From NCBI GenBank assembly GCA_021401465.1, contig JADDMT010000116.1, positions 1 to 64,000 on the forward strand: a stretch of 64,000 bases of DNA. Direction: 5' to 3'. This stretch comes from Teratosphaeria epicoccoides. Lineage: Eukaryota > Ascomycota > Dothideomycetes > Mycosphaerellales > Teratosphaeriaceae. Numbering within the stretch: the stretch's first letter is position 1; each line of letters starts with the position of its first letter. The notes under the pieces are model-generated. The model made no database searches and was not told where the DNA came from. It saw only the letters and a program-made list of their open reading frames with translations. Position numbers and translations under genes: made by a program. This document shows, one piece after another, positions 44,259 to 54,760 of this stretch.

Positions 44259-45323
44259 TAGCATACCTTCCCTATTCGTCTTGAAAACCAAGGCTCTAAG
44301 TAGACCGAGTAACTTGTGTTACTTAGCTTACTTACCTACTTGTCTAACTTGGCCTGCTCGTATGTACCCCTGAGAAACTTAGCCTCTCCTAAGCTACTTG
44401 TGTCACAGACGCGAGTAGCTTACAGTGCAAGAGTGCTACTAGTAAGTAACTTACTACTAGCAGTATACTAGCGGCAAGTAGCTCGGGCACGTAAGCCGAG
44501 CTACTCAAATCAAAACAATTTGCATGTAACAGATGTTAAAGTCATGATTTTAGTTAATACTATACATCTCGTTATTATCGCACTATGCTCTTTTACTATT
44601 TACACTAGATCTGACGTACAACGCGAATTAAGCAGATTTGCTAACACTAAACACATATACAGCTTAAACGTAGCTCTTACAATGCCTCTTGAATTTAAGC
44701 AAGCTACTATATCTGACTTGCGCCTTACGCCTGAAGACCTTAATCGGTATAGCTAGTAACAAATGCATAGCTACTACATACTATCTACACATCCTGTATC
44801 GGCCCTTACACATGAATCTTCTACTCGCCCTCATCCTCTATTCCGTTCTACTAGCTTACCTTTACTACTACTAACTTTCCTAAAGCGCTACTATTTCGCC
44901 TCTCCTGTAGCTTCTTAAAGGTTGTATCATTAAAGACCTTGTCGCTATAGCCCTTAATCTGCTCTGACAAGGTCGAGTCCGTGAATGTAGTGTGCTACTA
45001 CAACTAATTATCCCTTAACTTAGAGTCGTCGAGCGCATCCTCTACCTTCTCTACAACGTTCGACTAGTTACTTATAAGATCACACTAATCGAGTAGAGCG
45101 CATGCTATGCTACATCATAATCGTTAGCTAATGTATACTACGTAGCTACTAAACTACTACTAGTACCTCCTATTAATATCGAAGTGCTAGCGGTATGTTA
45201 GTAGCATAACGCTAGTATACTACTAGCATACTTACCTAGCATCTTTTGCCTCTGCCTCTAGCAAAGCTTAGCTCCTACTATTACCTTAGTCTTTGTCCTT
45301 CGCGGTCGAGCTTCGTGTCCTAT
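44259..45323. other. Decayed sequence between two A-family LTRs
   Basis: About 1.07 kb. It includes a 10-bp inverted repeat with 9-bp loop at 44,477-44,505 (AGTAGCTCGG / CCGAGCTACT) and a short plus-strand frame at 44,520-44,756 without recognisable homology. A minus-strand coding-like stretch (about 44,880-45,060, LSEQIKGYSDKVFND) also appears. No family named. Confidence 0.35.
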
Positions 45324-45683
45324 TAATACGGTTGATACTAGGGGGCCATTAGAACCGCATAGGTTCTAATGCCTACCCTTAGCATGTAGTAACCCTGCTA
45401 CATATAGCAAGGGGGTCCTTCGTACATACGTTAGCTCGTATGTTATTTAAGAGGGATTAGTTGTCGACATAGGACGCTCCTACGTCGCTAACCCTACGGT
45501 ACCCCTGCGGGGTTAGGCTCGGACATGCTTTCCCTAATTAAGGAGCGTCAGGGGTTATAAGCACCCTTAGCGCTACCTCTGCGATAAGCAGAAAGCAGCG
45601 CTATCTTGTACCTACTAAAAGGTCGGATTACTCTGTTATACTACGAGATATTTCTATATCATATAGCATATACATCTATATTA
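45324..45683 (+). repeat. 5' LTR of Gypsy A
   Basis: 360 bp, matching the LTRs at 53,133, 53,804, 43,959 (partial) and, reversed, 34,351 and 59,557. First bases TAATACGG against TGATACGG elsewhere, a G-to-A change. Confidence 0.93.
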
Positions 45684-45732
45684 GTTCTGCTTTCTCCCCC
45701 CTGCTTTGTAGTCTAGCAGAGAATACTACAAT

Positions 45733-48700
45733 ATGTCTAGAGTACTACGAACTCGCAACTAACGCGTAGCGAGCGCTATCCTGAGCGCCCGCGATAGCGA
45801 AGCTAGCCTAAGTAACTAGCCCGCAGAAGTACCCCCTACAAGCGACACTACATCGAGCGACAGTTCCGCTAGAGGCTAATTACGCGGCAGACAAGGTAAT
45901 AGACCCCCCGTATAGGGACTGCAGCTAACCCCGACTATCGACCTAGCCCTTGTAGCCATGATTGTCGATTAGGTCGCGAACTGCCTTGCGAACTAGAGCT
46001 AGAGCCGTACTGCTTCTAGTAGCGACAACGGCGAGGACGACGAAGACGTCGCCATGAGCAGTACTAATAAACTAGCGGACGAAGAAATCTAGCGAGATTT
46101 CATGCTAGGGACCCGCGAAGACAACTTACTAGGAGGCGTAGACTCTCCGCGTGTTCCTGCGAACCTAGTGCCTAAATTCGGGGCCATAGTAGGCTAACTA
46201 GGAGGTAGTCGTAACGCATGTAACCTGAAGCCGTTTAAGGGAGACACCTTAAAGGAGACTCGAACTTTCTTGCAGGCGTGTAAGGCAGTTTTCATGCTCA
46301 ACCTACGCGGATATTCTATAGAGGGCAAACGAGTCGCCTTTAGTGTAATGTAGCTCGAAGAGGATAAGGAACCTCGTAACAATTAGCATAAGCGGTATGA
46401 CCTTATGCGGGTCTATGACAGAATGTATATGTAGGCGGACTTTCGCTAGTTCTGTGTTAACTAGGTCGAGGATCCAGGGAATCGCGCCCTTACTATGTCT
46501 GTTAAGTACAAGAAGGCTAAGCAGGGGAAGGGACAAACAACCTCTAGCTTCGCTACCTACCTTGCCATGCTCGAGAGACAGATACTACTCTATACTAAGA
46601 CGTAACGCATGCGGCACTTGCTTGTTAAACTTGATGACAATCTTCAGAATATAATCATGACTTTTCATGAACTTCTGACAACTCGGTAAGACCTCGTGTC
46701 CCTTGCGACACGTATGGAAATCACCTTGAAGCGAAATGGAAAATCGGGCGGTAAGGACAATAAGCGTCTAAGCCCCGAGGACCTACTAAAGGGCCGCTAT
46801 TACAAGCGCCCTAGGGGTCACGCCTAACGCGGTAGTTCATTCCGGAGGAGCAAGCCCTCTAAGCCAAAAGACGGTAGCGAGAAGCCTCCGAGTAGCTGCT
46901 ACATCTGTAGAGCGAGGGACTACTAGGCGGCTCGCTGTCCTAAACGAAGTAATAGGAAGAAGGTAAGCAAGGTGTCCGAAACCTCCCTAGAGGGGAGGCG
47001 AAAGAAGGACAAGCCTAAGACAACCGAATGGCTACTACGGGTATCTAAGCTGTCTGTTACTAATAGTGTAGACTTGTGGCCTGCCTAGCGCCTATCCGGT
47101 GCGGTCTGAGTTAATAGCTCGCTTAAGCTAGTAGACTGTATGTTAGATGACCTTGCGGAGGTTAACGTGATACCCTAGAGGGTAGTCGTACGGCTTAGTT
47201 TGAAGCCGATCCTAGGAGCCCTGCTGCCTACTATGAAGTCCTTTTAGGGCGAAGGCGTAGCGGCTCAAGGCGCGTACAACGTGCGCCTCTAACTCGCGGA
47301 CTCCTCGGGAGAAGTGCGCGAGACTAATGAAGTCTTCTACGCTAAAGACGTTCCTAATAAGGAGCTCCTACTCGGCCGCCCTTAGCGCCACAAGTAGGGA
47401 GTCGTTGTTAATGGAGCTACTAACAACTAGTTCTATAGCTCTATAGGCGAAGTTCCTGTAGTGCGGATACGTGACGCACGTAGCTTCTACAAGGACATGA
47501 AGAAGGTCTAATGCATGTATGCGGTCTACATATAGAACGTTAAGGAAGACGTTACCCTTCTACCTAAGTTAGAGGAATACGCCGATATTTTCGACATAGA
47601 GGCTGCGGCCTATGCCTAGGCCCTAGACATAGAACATGCGATTAACCTAAAGGAGGGTTACAATCCTCCGTATTAACCTCTATACCCTATGTCGGAATCG
47701 TAGCTCGAAACACTTCGAGACTACCTCTACAAGGCGCAAAGGAACGCGTGGATCCGACGAAGCGACAGCGAGGCTAGAGCGTTAGTTATGTTCGTCCTGA
47801 AGAAGGACAACATGCTCCGCCTATACGTTAACTATAGGAGCCTTAACGCGGTAACCTAGAAAAACTGCTGCCCCCTACTACTTATTAGCGAGACGCTTGA
47901 CCGCCTTAGTCGCGCCGCCATCTTCTTGTCTATCGACTTGAAGGACGCCTACTACTAGATACCGATCCGAAAGGGCGACAAGTAGAAGACTACATTCTAA
48001 ACGTAGTATAGACACTTCGAGTATATAGTAATGCTATTTAGCTTAACTAACGTACTAGCAACGTTCTAAGCGTATATTAACTAGGCCCTAGCCGGCCTCG
48101 TTAACACCTGCTACGTAGTATATTTAGACGATATAATAGTCTACTCTAACTTAAAGGAGGAGCATATTCGGCACCTAAGGATAGTACTAGAATAGCTCTA
48201 CAAGTTCGCTCTGTACGCGAACCTAAAGAAGTGCTCATTCCTGACAGATAGGATTGAGTTTCTTGGATACATCGTCTCTACGGAAGGAGTTATCATAGAT
48301 GACTAAAGGGTGTCCGTAATCGCGGAGTAGCTGCGGCTAACTACCCTCCGAGAAGTGTAGGTGTTCCTAGGATTTACTAACTTCTACTGCAGATTCATAC
48401 GATCCTACTCGAAGATCGTGGCTCCTCTCACGGCCCTCGCAAAGGGCGCGATTCGAGGAAAAAAGCCAGGGATAGTGCCTTAGGAGGAGGCTTAGAGCAA
48501 GGCTTTCTCTAAACTTAAAGCAGCTTTCTAAACTACGCCTATACTTTAGCACTTTGACCCTACTACGAAGATCCGGATAGAGACTAATGCTTCAAAATTT
48601 GTAATAGCCGCAATTATATCGCAGCTCTAGTCGCACGAAGGCAGTACGCGATAGTACCTGATTGCCTTCTAGTCGCGGAAGATGCAGGGCGCTAAGCTTA

Positions 48701-50697
48701 ACTATAAGACTTACGACTAAGAGCTTTTAGCTATTGTTAACGGCTTTAAGGAGTACTAACACTACCTTGAAGGCATAGCGCACCCTATTAAGGTGCTTAC
48801 TAACTATAACAACCTTCGCGGCTTCATGGGCGTAAAGTAGCTAAGTAGTCGGCAAGCAAGGTAGGCGACTTTCCTTACTAGCTTTAACTTCGTTATCTAG
48901 CATCGTTCCGGAAAGACGAATCCGGCTAATAGTCCTTCGTGACAACTAGACTACGACACTAGGGAGGAGGGTAACTAATAGCTTCTCCCTATGCTACAAA
49001 CGAAGCTTGTAGTTTAGGGTAGCGATCTGTCGTTAGCTCCTCTTGTAGGTCGACTACAGGTGTAATAGGGCCTCATGGCCTCCGCTAGTGACGAACCCTC
49101 CTATCTAGCAGTTATAGCGACCGCGTCTAGCTCGATCTGTGTAGTAGTTAACTAGCTTACATGCGGTAAGCATGCAATGTCTAAAGAACCCTTTAAAGAA
49201 GTCTCGAGACTTATTTAGCGGTTACAAGAGCGAGAACCGGAGTTAATTAATAAGGGTGTAGCCCTCTAGGACACCGCAGGCGGTCCGAAGTACTAGACTA
49301 AGTCAGGCGACTTGTAGTACTTTAACAATAGGCTCTACGTACCTGCTAACTACGTACTCTGTTTGCAGCTCCTCTATATTTATCATGACAATGAACTTGC
49401 GGGCTATTTTGGCGTAGAGAAGACAAACGCACTTCTCGGACGCAAATACTAGTAGCCTACGCTAGAACAGGATGTCTCTGACTATGTCAAACCCTGCTAG
49501 ACATGCTAGGTTAGCAAATCTCGGCGCTATTGCCCCTATGGCGATGCTTAGGCGCTCCTACTACTAGAGAGACTATAGCAGGACTTGACCATAGATTTTA
49601 TTACTAATTTGCTGCTAGCAAAGTAGAAAGGCAATATGGTTAATGCTGTCCTTATAGTAGTCGACTAATACTCGAAGATGAATGTCTTCATCCTATGTAC
49701 AAAAAAGTGCACAAGTAGCGAGCTTGCGCGACTACTTCGCGACGAAGTTATATAGCGCTTTAGTGTCCCCCGAAGTATCCTATTAGATCGAGGTTCTGTC
49801 TTTACTAGTGAATACTAGCAAGAATTTGTGTTTAAGGCACGTGTTAAGTACCGCCTAAGTATAGCATTCTATCTACAGACTAATAGTTAGACTAAACGTA
49901 TGAACTAGACTCTTAAGTAGTACCTTTAGTGCTACTACGCTAAGAACCAGGATGCCTAGGCTGACGTAATTCCTATGGCGGAATTTGCAGTTAATAATAG
50001 CGTGCATACTACTATGCGCATGTCGCCATTTTAGATTCTTTATGGCTTTGATCTAGAAATACACCTAGAACCGCCTCAGGACGAGTCTTCTAAGGAGAGC
50101 GTGCTAGCTGCCGCGGAATTAGCGTAGCGTATGCGCAAGGTACATTCGGTGCTAATAGAACACTAGAAAAAGGCCTCAGAATCCTAGATTAAACATAATA
50201 ACGCCTATGCTAAATCAATGTAGTACGTAGTTAGTACGAAGGTGTTACAATCGACAAAGAATCTCAAGCTAAAACTTCTAAGCAAGAAGATGACGCTAAG
50301 GTTCGTCAGACCCTTCTAGATACGCGACGTAATAGGCTCGTAGGCATACTAGCTATCGTTACTATTATCGTATTATGTGCATGACGTCTTCTATGTATCT
50401 CTACTCGAACTATAGGTATAGCGTAAGGGCGAAGAGCCCGCGGACCCGATGCTAGTAGCAGAAGAGAACGAAGAGTAGGAAGTCAAGGGTATTAAGAACA
50501 GTATGCGGCGTAAGGGCGCAACGTACTATCTAGTAAAGTAGAAAGGATACCTACCTAAGTACACATAATAGGTTCTAGCTAAAGACTACAAGAACGCTCT
50601 AGAAGCTATTCGTGAATTCGAAGAGCGGAGGAGGCGTAAGCAGGGCTTAAGAAGGTCGATTCGTAGGAAGATAAGGGCTTCGGAGCAGAATTCTTAA
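45733..50697 (+). pseudogene. Gypsy A gag-pol polyprotein in one frame (degenerate)
   Basis: ATG 45733 to TAA 50695-50697: 1655 codons with no frameshift but many stops. Gag holds a zinc knuckle near 46,900 in which the histidine position is tyrosine (CYICRARDY), as a CAY-to-TAY change would give. RT has YLDDIIVYS at 48,121-48,147 with NFYCRFIRSYSKIVAPL downstream; RNase H follows (near 48,570-48,900); integrase carries LTIDFIT near 49,580, LLDRGSVFTSEY near 49,780, and MAEFAVNNS near 49,975; chromodomain YYLVK-stop-KGYLPKY at 50,524. The gag-pol fusion in one frame differs from family B. Confidence 0.9.
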
Positions 50698-50912
50698 CAC
50701 GTGTATGTAGCGCATAACGCGCGGAGTAATAACAAGAAGCAAACGCCCTACTTATACATCATTAATGCCTTAAGGCACACCTAGAATAAACCTAAGGAGA
50801 ACAAGAGACATGCTTAGATTAGCTTCGTAGCTAATGCTTAGCGACTACTAGTTAGGGACTTCCTAACTAAACCCGAAGTAGGAGAGTCTTTCTTGTTACG
50901 GTCCGCTAGGGA

Positions 50913-52334
50913 CTACCTACCTACACAGGGTCTACTAAACACCCCAAAGCGACTATAAGTGACAGGGGTAGCAACGCTACAAAGAGAGGCTAGCATCTTC
51001 TTCTTTAGTAGGTTACGAGGGAGCTTGTCTTCGGAGCCTATAGTAGCTAGAGAACTAGCGACATCCTTACCGCGCCTAGTCGCGACAACTACCTTATCCT
51101 TAGCATTAGAAGGCAAAGAGACTCGAGCGCGCTTGCGGCTGTTGCGCTTAGCCCTCGAGATTATCTTGCGCTTCTTGACACAAGTGTCGACTACATTATC
51201 GGACTTAGTGTCCTCCTTAGGCGCAACTAGTGCGGTGATACTACAGCGCAAAGGGATCACGTTAGGACCGAAGGTATCCTAGACGTTGTCATCCTCCTTA
51301 TCCTCAAAGATCTGGCCTAGAGGCTTGTGCCTTAGCGTCTTGACGGACGTAGTACAGGTCGCAAGCAGGGAAGGTTTAGCTTCCTCGTCGCTAACCTTAA
51401 TTTCGGCCCTAGCCTTCTTCTTCTTCTTAGACAGTAGCGTCGAGGCAGCGTAGGCGGCGGCGCTACAATGTGTTAGCTATACGCACGCGACAGGATTCGA
51501 GTAAGTAACTTACGGCTTAGTCCTTAGGACCGGCTTAGAGGCAGGCTGTCTCTTAGTATGGCGCTAGGGCGTAGCCTTAGCGGCAGGAGCGGTGAATTAC
51601 TTGATAACCTTCTTGCGGATCATCTGCGTCTTAAAGTCATCGTTAATAGAGGCAAGGGCCCCGAGTTGCTAACGCTAACAGCTAGTTAGATATTTCTCGA
51701 CGCTAACGTTAGCCTAGCAGAGAAAGTTAGCATTCATACTCGGAGGGTACCTGCACTATATACGTACTATGGCGAAGGTCTCGACCCTAACGGTTAGTAC
51801 CTTCAAGATCTTCTAGACTAAGTCTACGATTAGACCTAGACAAACGTTTTCGCCTGTTAGCAGAGAGTCAAAGCGAACACTACTATGAGAATAGTTAGTA
51901 GTCGCAGTAAAGCACAAGAGGGCGCCGAGCAGGTAGGCGAGTGCCTTGTAGTACTTAGCCTGTAGCCTGTTCATAGTTAGAGTGCCTTCAGTAATCCCCT
52001 CGTCGCGCATACTCTAGAAGTTATCGATGTTACGGCAGAGCTAGTTGCACTTGCTATATACCTCTTTAGGGAGGTCTTAGCATTTTTTATGCTTGCTATT
52101 ATAGTTGACATAATTGCGGTAGACACTACCCTCATTAAATCTGCTGACGCAGATCTCGGCTACACTTTAGTTAGTATAAGTCACGTATACCTCGTAGGTA
52201 GGAGACGCCTTACTAACACGCGGAGGAGAGATGTGTGCAGCTTGGCTACTAAGGTTGTCGAGGCATCGTCGACATAAGCGACAATCGTGGGTAGAGCGAG
52301 TAGTGTCGAACTTAGTCTATAGCATATAAGCTAT
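50913..52334 (-). pseudogene. Long antisense open frame of Gypsy A (474 codons incl. stop)
   Basis: 1,422 bp, exactly the length of the inverted copy at 60,715-62,136, where the start is still ATG (here ATA). Read mainly from that copy: an N-terminal cysteine-rich part (CRSC-type pair, VNCNSKH-KC, LCHNIDNF), a helical middle (LTMNRLQAKYREVLAYLLSAL), and a basic, Ser-rich C-terminal third (LLSKKKKRARAEIEVSDEE, KKRKMISRAERDSRKRARVS) with nuclear-localisation-like clusters. It lies between pol and the 3' LTR on the opposite strand. No family recognised; a TE-encoded nuclear protein is a reasonable guess. Confidence 0.62.
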
Positions 52335-52407
52335 TATAGCTAAGACAGGTTGATTAATCTTAATTAATTGATTAAAGAAGAAGAAGCTCCGGTATAGACC
52401 CGCAGAC

Positions 52408-52842
52408 ATAGCAAGGCGCAAGCTAAGCGAAATGGGAGCGGAGGTTAATGTTAGTGTCTTAGAACAGGAAGTTTAGGAAAGCGACGAGGTTTTTATACCC
52501 TCTGACAGCCCCCCTGTTGCCTACCGCAACTGTTAAGCTAGTGACTCAAACTACATGCGCAGAGTACCTGCCTTTAGTTAACTCATAAGAGGACCGAATG
52601 ATGCAATAATAGATAACGCGGCTATTACGCATGTGCGCCGACTGCACTCATGCTAGCCTACTAGCATGAAAATGTGGCGAGGCCCGCGCTAGGAGCGCGC
52701 TCCTGCCGTTTCAAGCGGCGCGCGTAGAGCGTCCGCGTACTTTCCTACTACTCTAAGGTTCTACGACACGTTCTTCATAGTCACGACTAAATAGGGCCAG
52801 CTAAGCTACTTGGCGAGGCTAGCGCGCATGCTCGCCCTATAA
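52408..52842 (+). pseudogene. Short sense open frame of Gypsy A, divergent from the antisense frame
   Basis: A frame of about 145 codons whose start (ATA here, ATG in the inverted copy at 60,641) faces the antisense frame across 73 bp. Sequence begins with ARRKLSE and has a region FIPSDSPPVAYRNC. It is interrupted by a few TAG/TAA codons and ends near the duplicated LTR-proximal segment. It occupies the position of an extra 3' gene but has no visible membrane features, so it is not envelope-like. Confidence 0.4.
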
Positions 52843-53132
52843 TTTCAAGGATTAACTAAAGTACGTGCTTGTAGTGTCCTAATATCTTGATCTGCATGTA
52901 AAGCGAAGGTGTTACGAAGCCGCCTAACATGTAACAGGTTGAAACCCGCCCGAGTTAGCAGCCTCTGCCCTGTACTCGCTACGAAGGTATAAAGGTATAT
53001 GCATAACTTATGTTACGTAGGCTATCTACTTATTTACCCTTACGTAGTGTAAGCGTGCTACATCCCGTACCCTATACGTTCTACGTGCATTACTTAGTAA
53101 GGCTAGGGACATCCTCATAGGAGGAGGGGCAG

Positions 53133-53493
53133 TGATACGGTTAATACTAGGGGGCTATTAGAACCGCATAGGTTCTAATGCCTACCCTTAGCATGTAGTA
53201 ACCCTGCTACATATAGTAAGGGGGTCCTTCGTATATACGTTAGCTCGTATGTCGTCTAAGTAGGATTAGTTGTCAACATGGGACGCCCTTACGTCGCTGA
53301 CCTTACAGTACCCCTGCAGGGTTAGGCTCGGACATGCTTTCCCTAATTAAGGAGCGTTAGGGGTTATAAGCACCCTTAGCGCTACCTCTGCGATAAGCAG
53401 AAAGTAGCGCTGTCTTGTACCTACTAAAAGGTCGGATTACTCTGTCATACTACGAGATATTTTCTATATCATATAGCATATACATCTATATTA
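53133..53493 (+). repeat. 3' LTR of Gypsy A
   Basis: About 361 bp, directly after the polypurine stretch GGAGGAGGGGCAG; starts TGATACGGTTAATAC and ends ATCTATATTA. Confidence 0.93.
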
Positions 53494-54129
53494 CGTGCAT
53501 ACTTGCCCTATAATTTCAAAGATTAACTAAAGTATGTACTTATAGTCTCCTGATATCTCGATCTGCATGTGAAGCGAAGGTGTCGCGAAGCCGCCTAACA
53601 TGTAACAGATTAAAACCCGCCTAAGTTAGTAGCCTCTACCCTATACTCGCTATGAAGGTGTTAAGGTATATGCATAACACATGTTACATAGGCTATCTAC
53701 CTATTTACTCTTACGCGGTATAAGTGTGCTATATCCTATACCCTATACGTTCTGCGTGCATTACTTAGTAAGGCTAGGGACATCCTCATAGGAGGAGGGG
53801 TAGTGATACAGTTAATACTAGGGGGCTATTAGAGCCGCATAGGTTCTAATGTCTACCCTTAGCATGTAGTGACCCTACTACACATAGTAAGGAGGTCCTT
53901 CGTATATACGTTAGCTTGTATGTCGTCTAAGTAGGATTAATGTTTGACGTAGGATGCCCCTACGTCGCTAACCCTACGATACCCCTGCAGGGATAGGCTC
54001 GGACATGCTTTCCCTAATTAAGGGGTGTCAGGGGTTATAAGTAGCGCTGTCTTGTACCTATTAAAAGGTCGGATTACTCTGTTACACTACGAGATATTTT
54101 CATATCATATAGCATAGATATCTATATTA
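53494..54129 (+). repeat. Tandem duplicate of the Gypsy A 3' end (internal tail plus LTR)
   Basis: 53494-53803 repeats 52823-53132, including the polypurine stretch, and 53804-54129 is another LTR lacking about 35 bp around the CACCCTTAGCGCTACC segment. The junction falls exactly at the end of the first LTR, as expected after unequal recombination between tandem elements. Confidence 0.9.
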
Positions 54130-54147
54130 GTAAGCTAACCTGTGTGA

Positions 54148-54760
54148 ATGTTTTAGATCTAACACATAACGATTAATATTAACGTAAGCGGGACGCGTAG
54201 GAAGCCTTTAATAGTATCTAAGATGCCTTTGCAAAGTAAGGGACCGTTAATAGCGAGAGTATACTATAGGGCAAGCCTCTCTCAGCATAACAAGACGTAA
54301 AGACCTAATGAGATTCGACTATAATCATGCTTGTCTAATATTAAAAGCTCCGCCCTACTATCGAGAAGTATATTAATAGCCAAGATCTAAAGTAGCTAGC
54401 ACTTAATCTATAGGAGTAGAAGGTACTAGATTATGTGATTAACCTTACATGTCTGTTTACGCTTATGACTATAATCATTAGGCAGACGTAAGGTCCTACA
54501 CTACATTTTACACTTGCCTTTTACAACATGCTATTCGAGCTTATTAAGAAGGCTAAGAGCAGGCTTCAGAAAAAGATAGCGCTATAGCAAAAGGTACTCC
54601 TTAAAGCGCTTAATAAGGCTTAGGATTAACTTAACAAGTACTACAGAGACACTAGTTACTTGCATGGGGATCTTTACGCAATAGTAGTCCTTCTAAACCT
54701 AAGGATGAAAGATGCTTACTAGAAGACACAAGAGTTTAGTAGCGATCTAGAGTACGTTAA
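54148..54760 (+). pseudogene. hAT-family transposase fragment
   Basis: From about 54,345 a continuous plus-strand frame shows the hAT C-terminal layout: LALNL-stop-E-stop-KVLDYV, then PTLHFTLAFYNMLFELI, KAKSRLQKKI, LNKYYRDTSYLHGDLYAIVVLLNLRMKDAY, where the last part matches the A-x-x-L-x-P-R-x-K type hAT motif. In-frame TAG/TAA codons fit Trp/Gln loss. The fragment is cut at 54,761 by the inverted Gypsy B copy. No terminal inverted repeats are seen. Confidence 0.6.

Larger units (their letters stand above)
45324..53493 (+). mobile_element. Complete degenerate LTR retrotransposon, Gypsy family A (chromovirus type)
   Basis: About 8.2 kb. LTRs of about 360 bp start TGATACGGTT (5' copy mutated to TAATACGGTT) and end ATCTATATTA. 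Inside: a single gag-pol frame (45,733-50,697) with chromodomain, a long antisense frame (50,913-52,334), a divergent sense frame (52,408 to about 52,840), a polypurine stretch GGAGGAGGGGCAG, and the 3' LTR. No matching target-site duplication is visible, perhaps because of the tandem LTR duplication on the right. Coding potential is destroyed by TAG/TAA codons. Confidence 0.93.

Noticed and set aside
50959..51282. 107-codon plus-strand frame
   Set aside because: Shadow of the basic C-terminal end of the same antisense frame.
52089..52277. 62-codon plus-strand frame, with a partner at 60727-61017 on minus
   Set aside because: Complement of the N-terminal part of the long antisense frame of Gypsy A, which reads better as protein.
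50913..52334. Idea that the long antisense frame is a captured host gene
   Set aside because: Both element copies carry it at the same position with the same length, so it belongs to the element family; capture from a host cannot be shown from this window.
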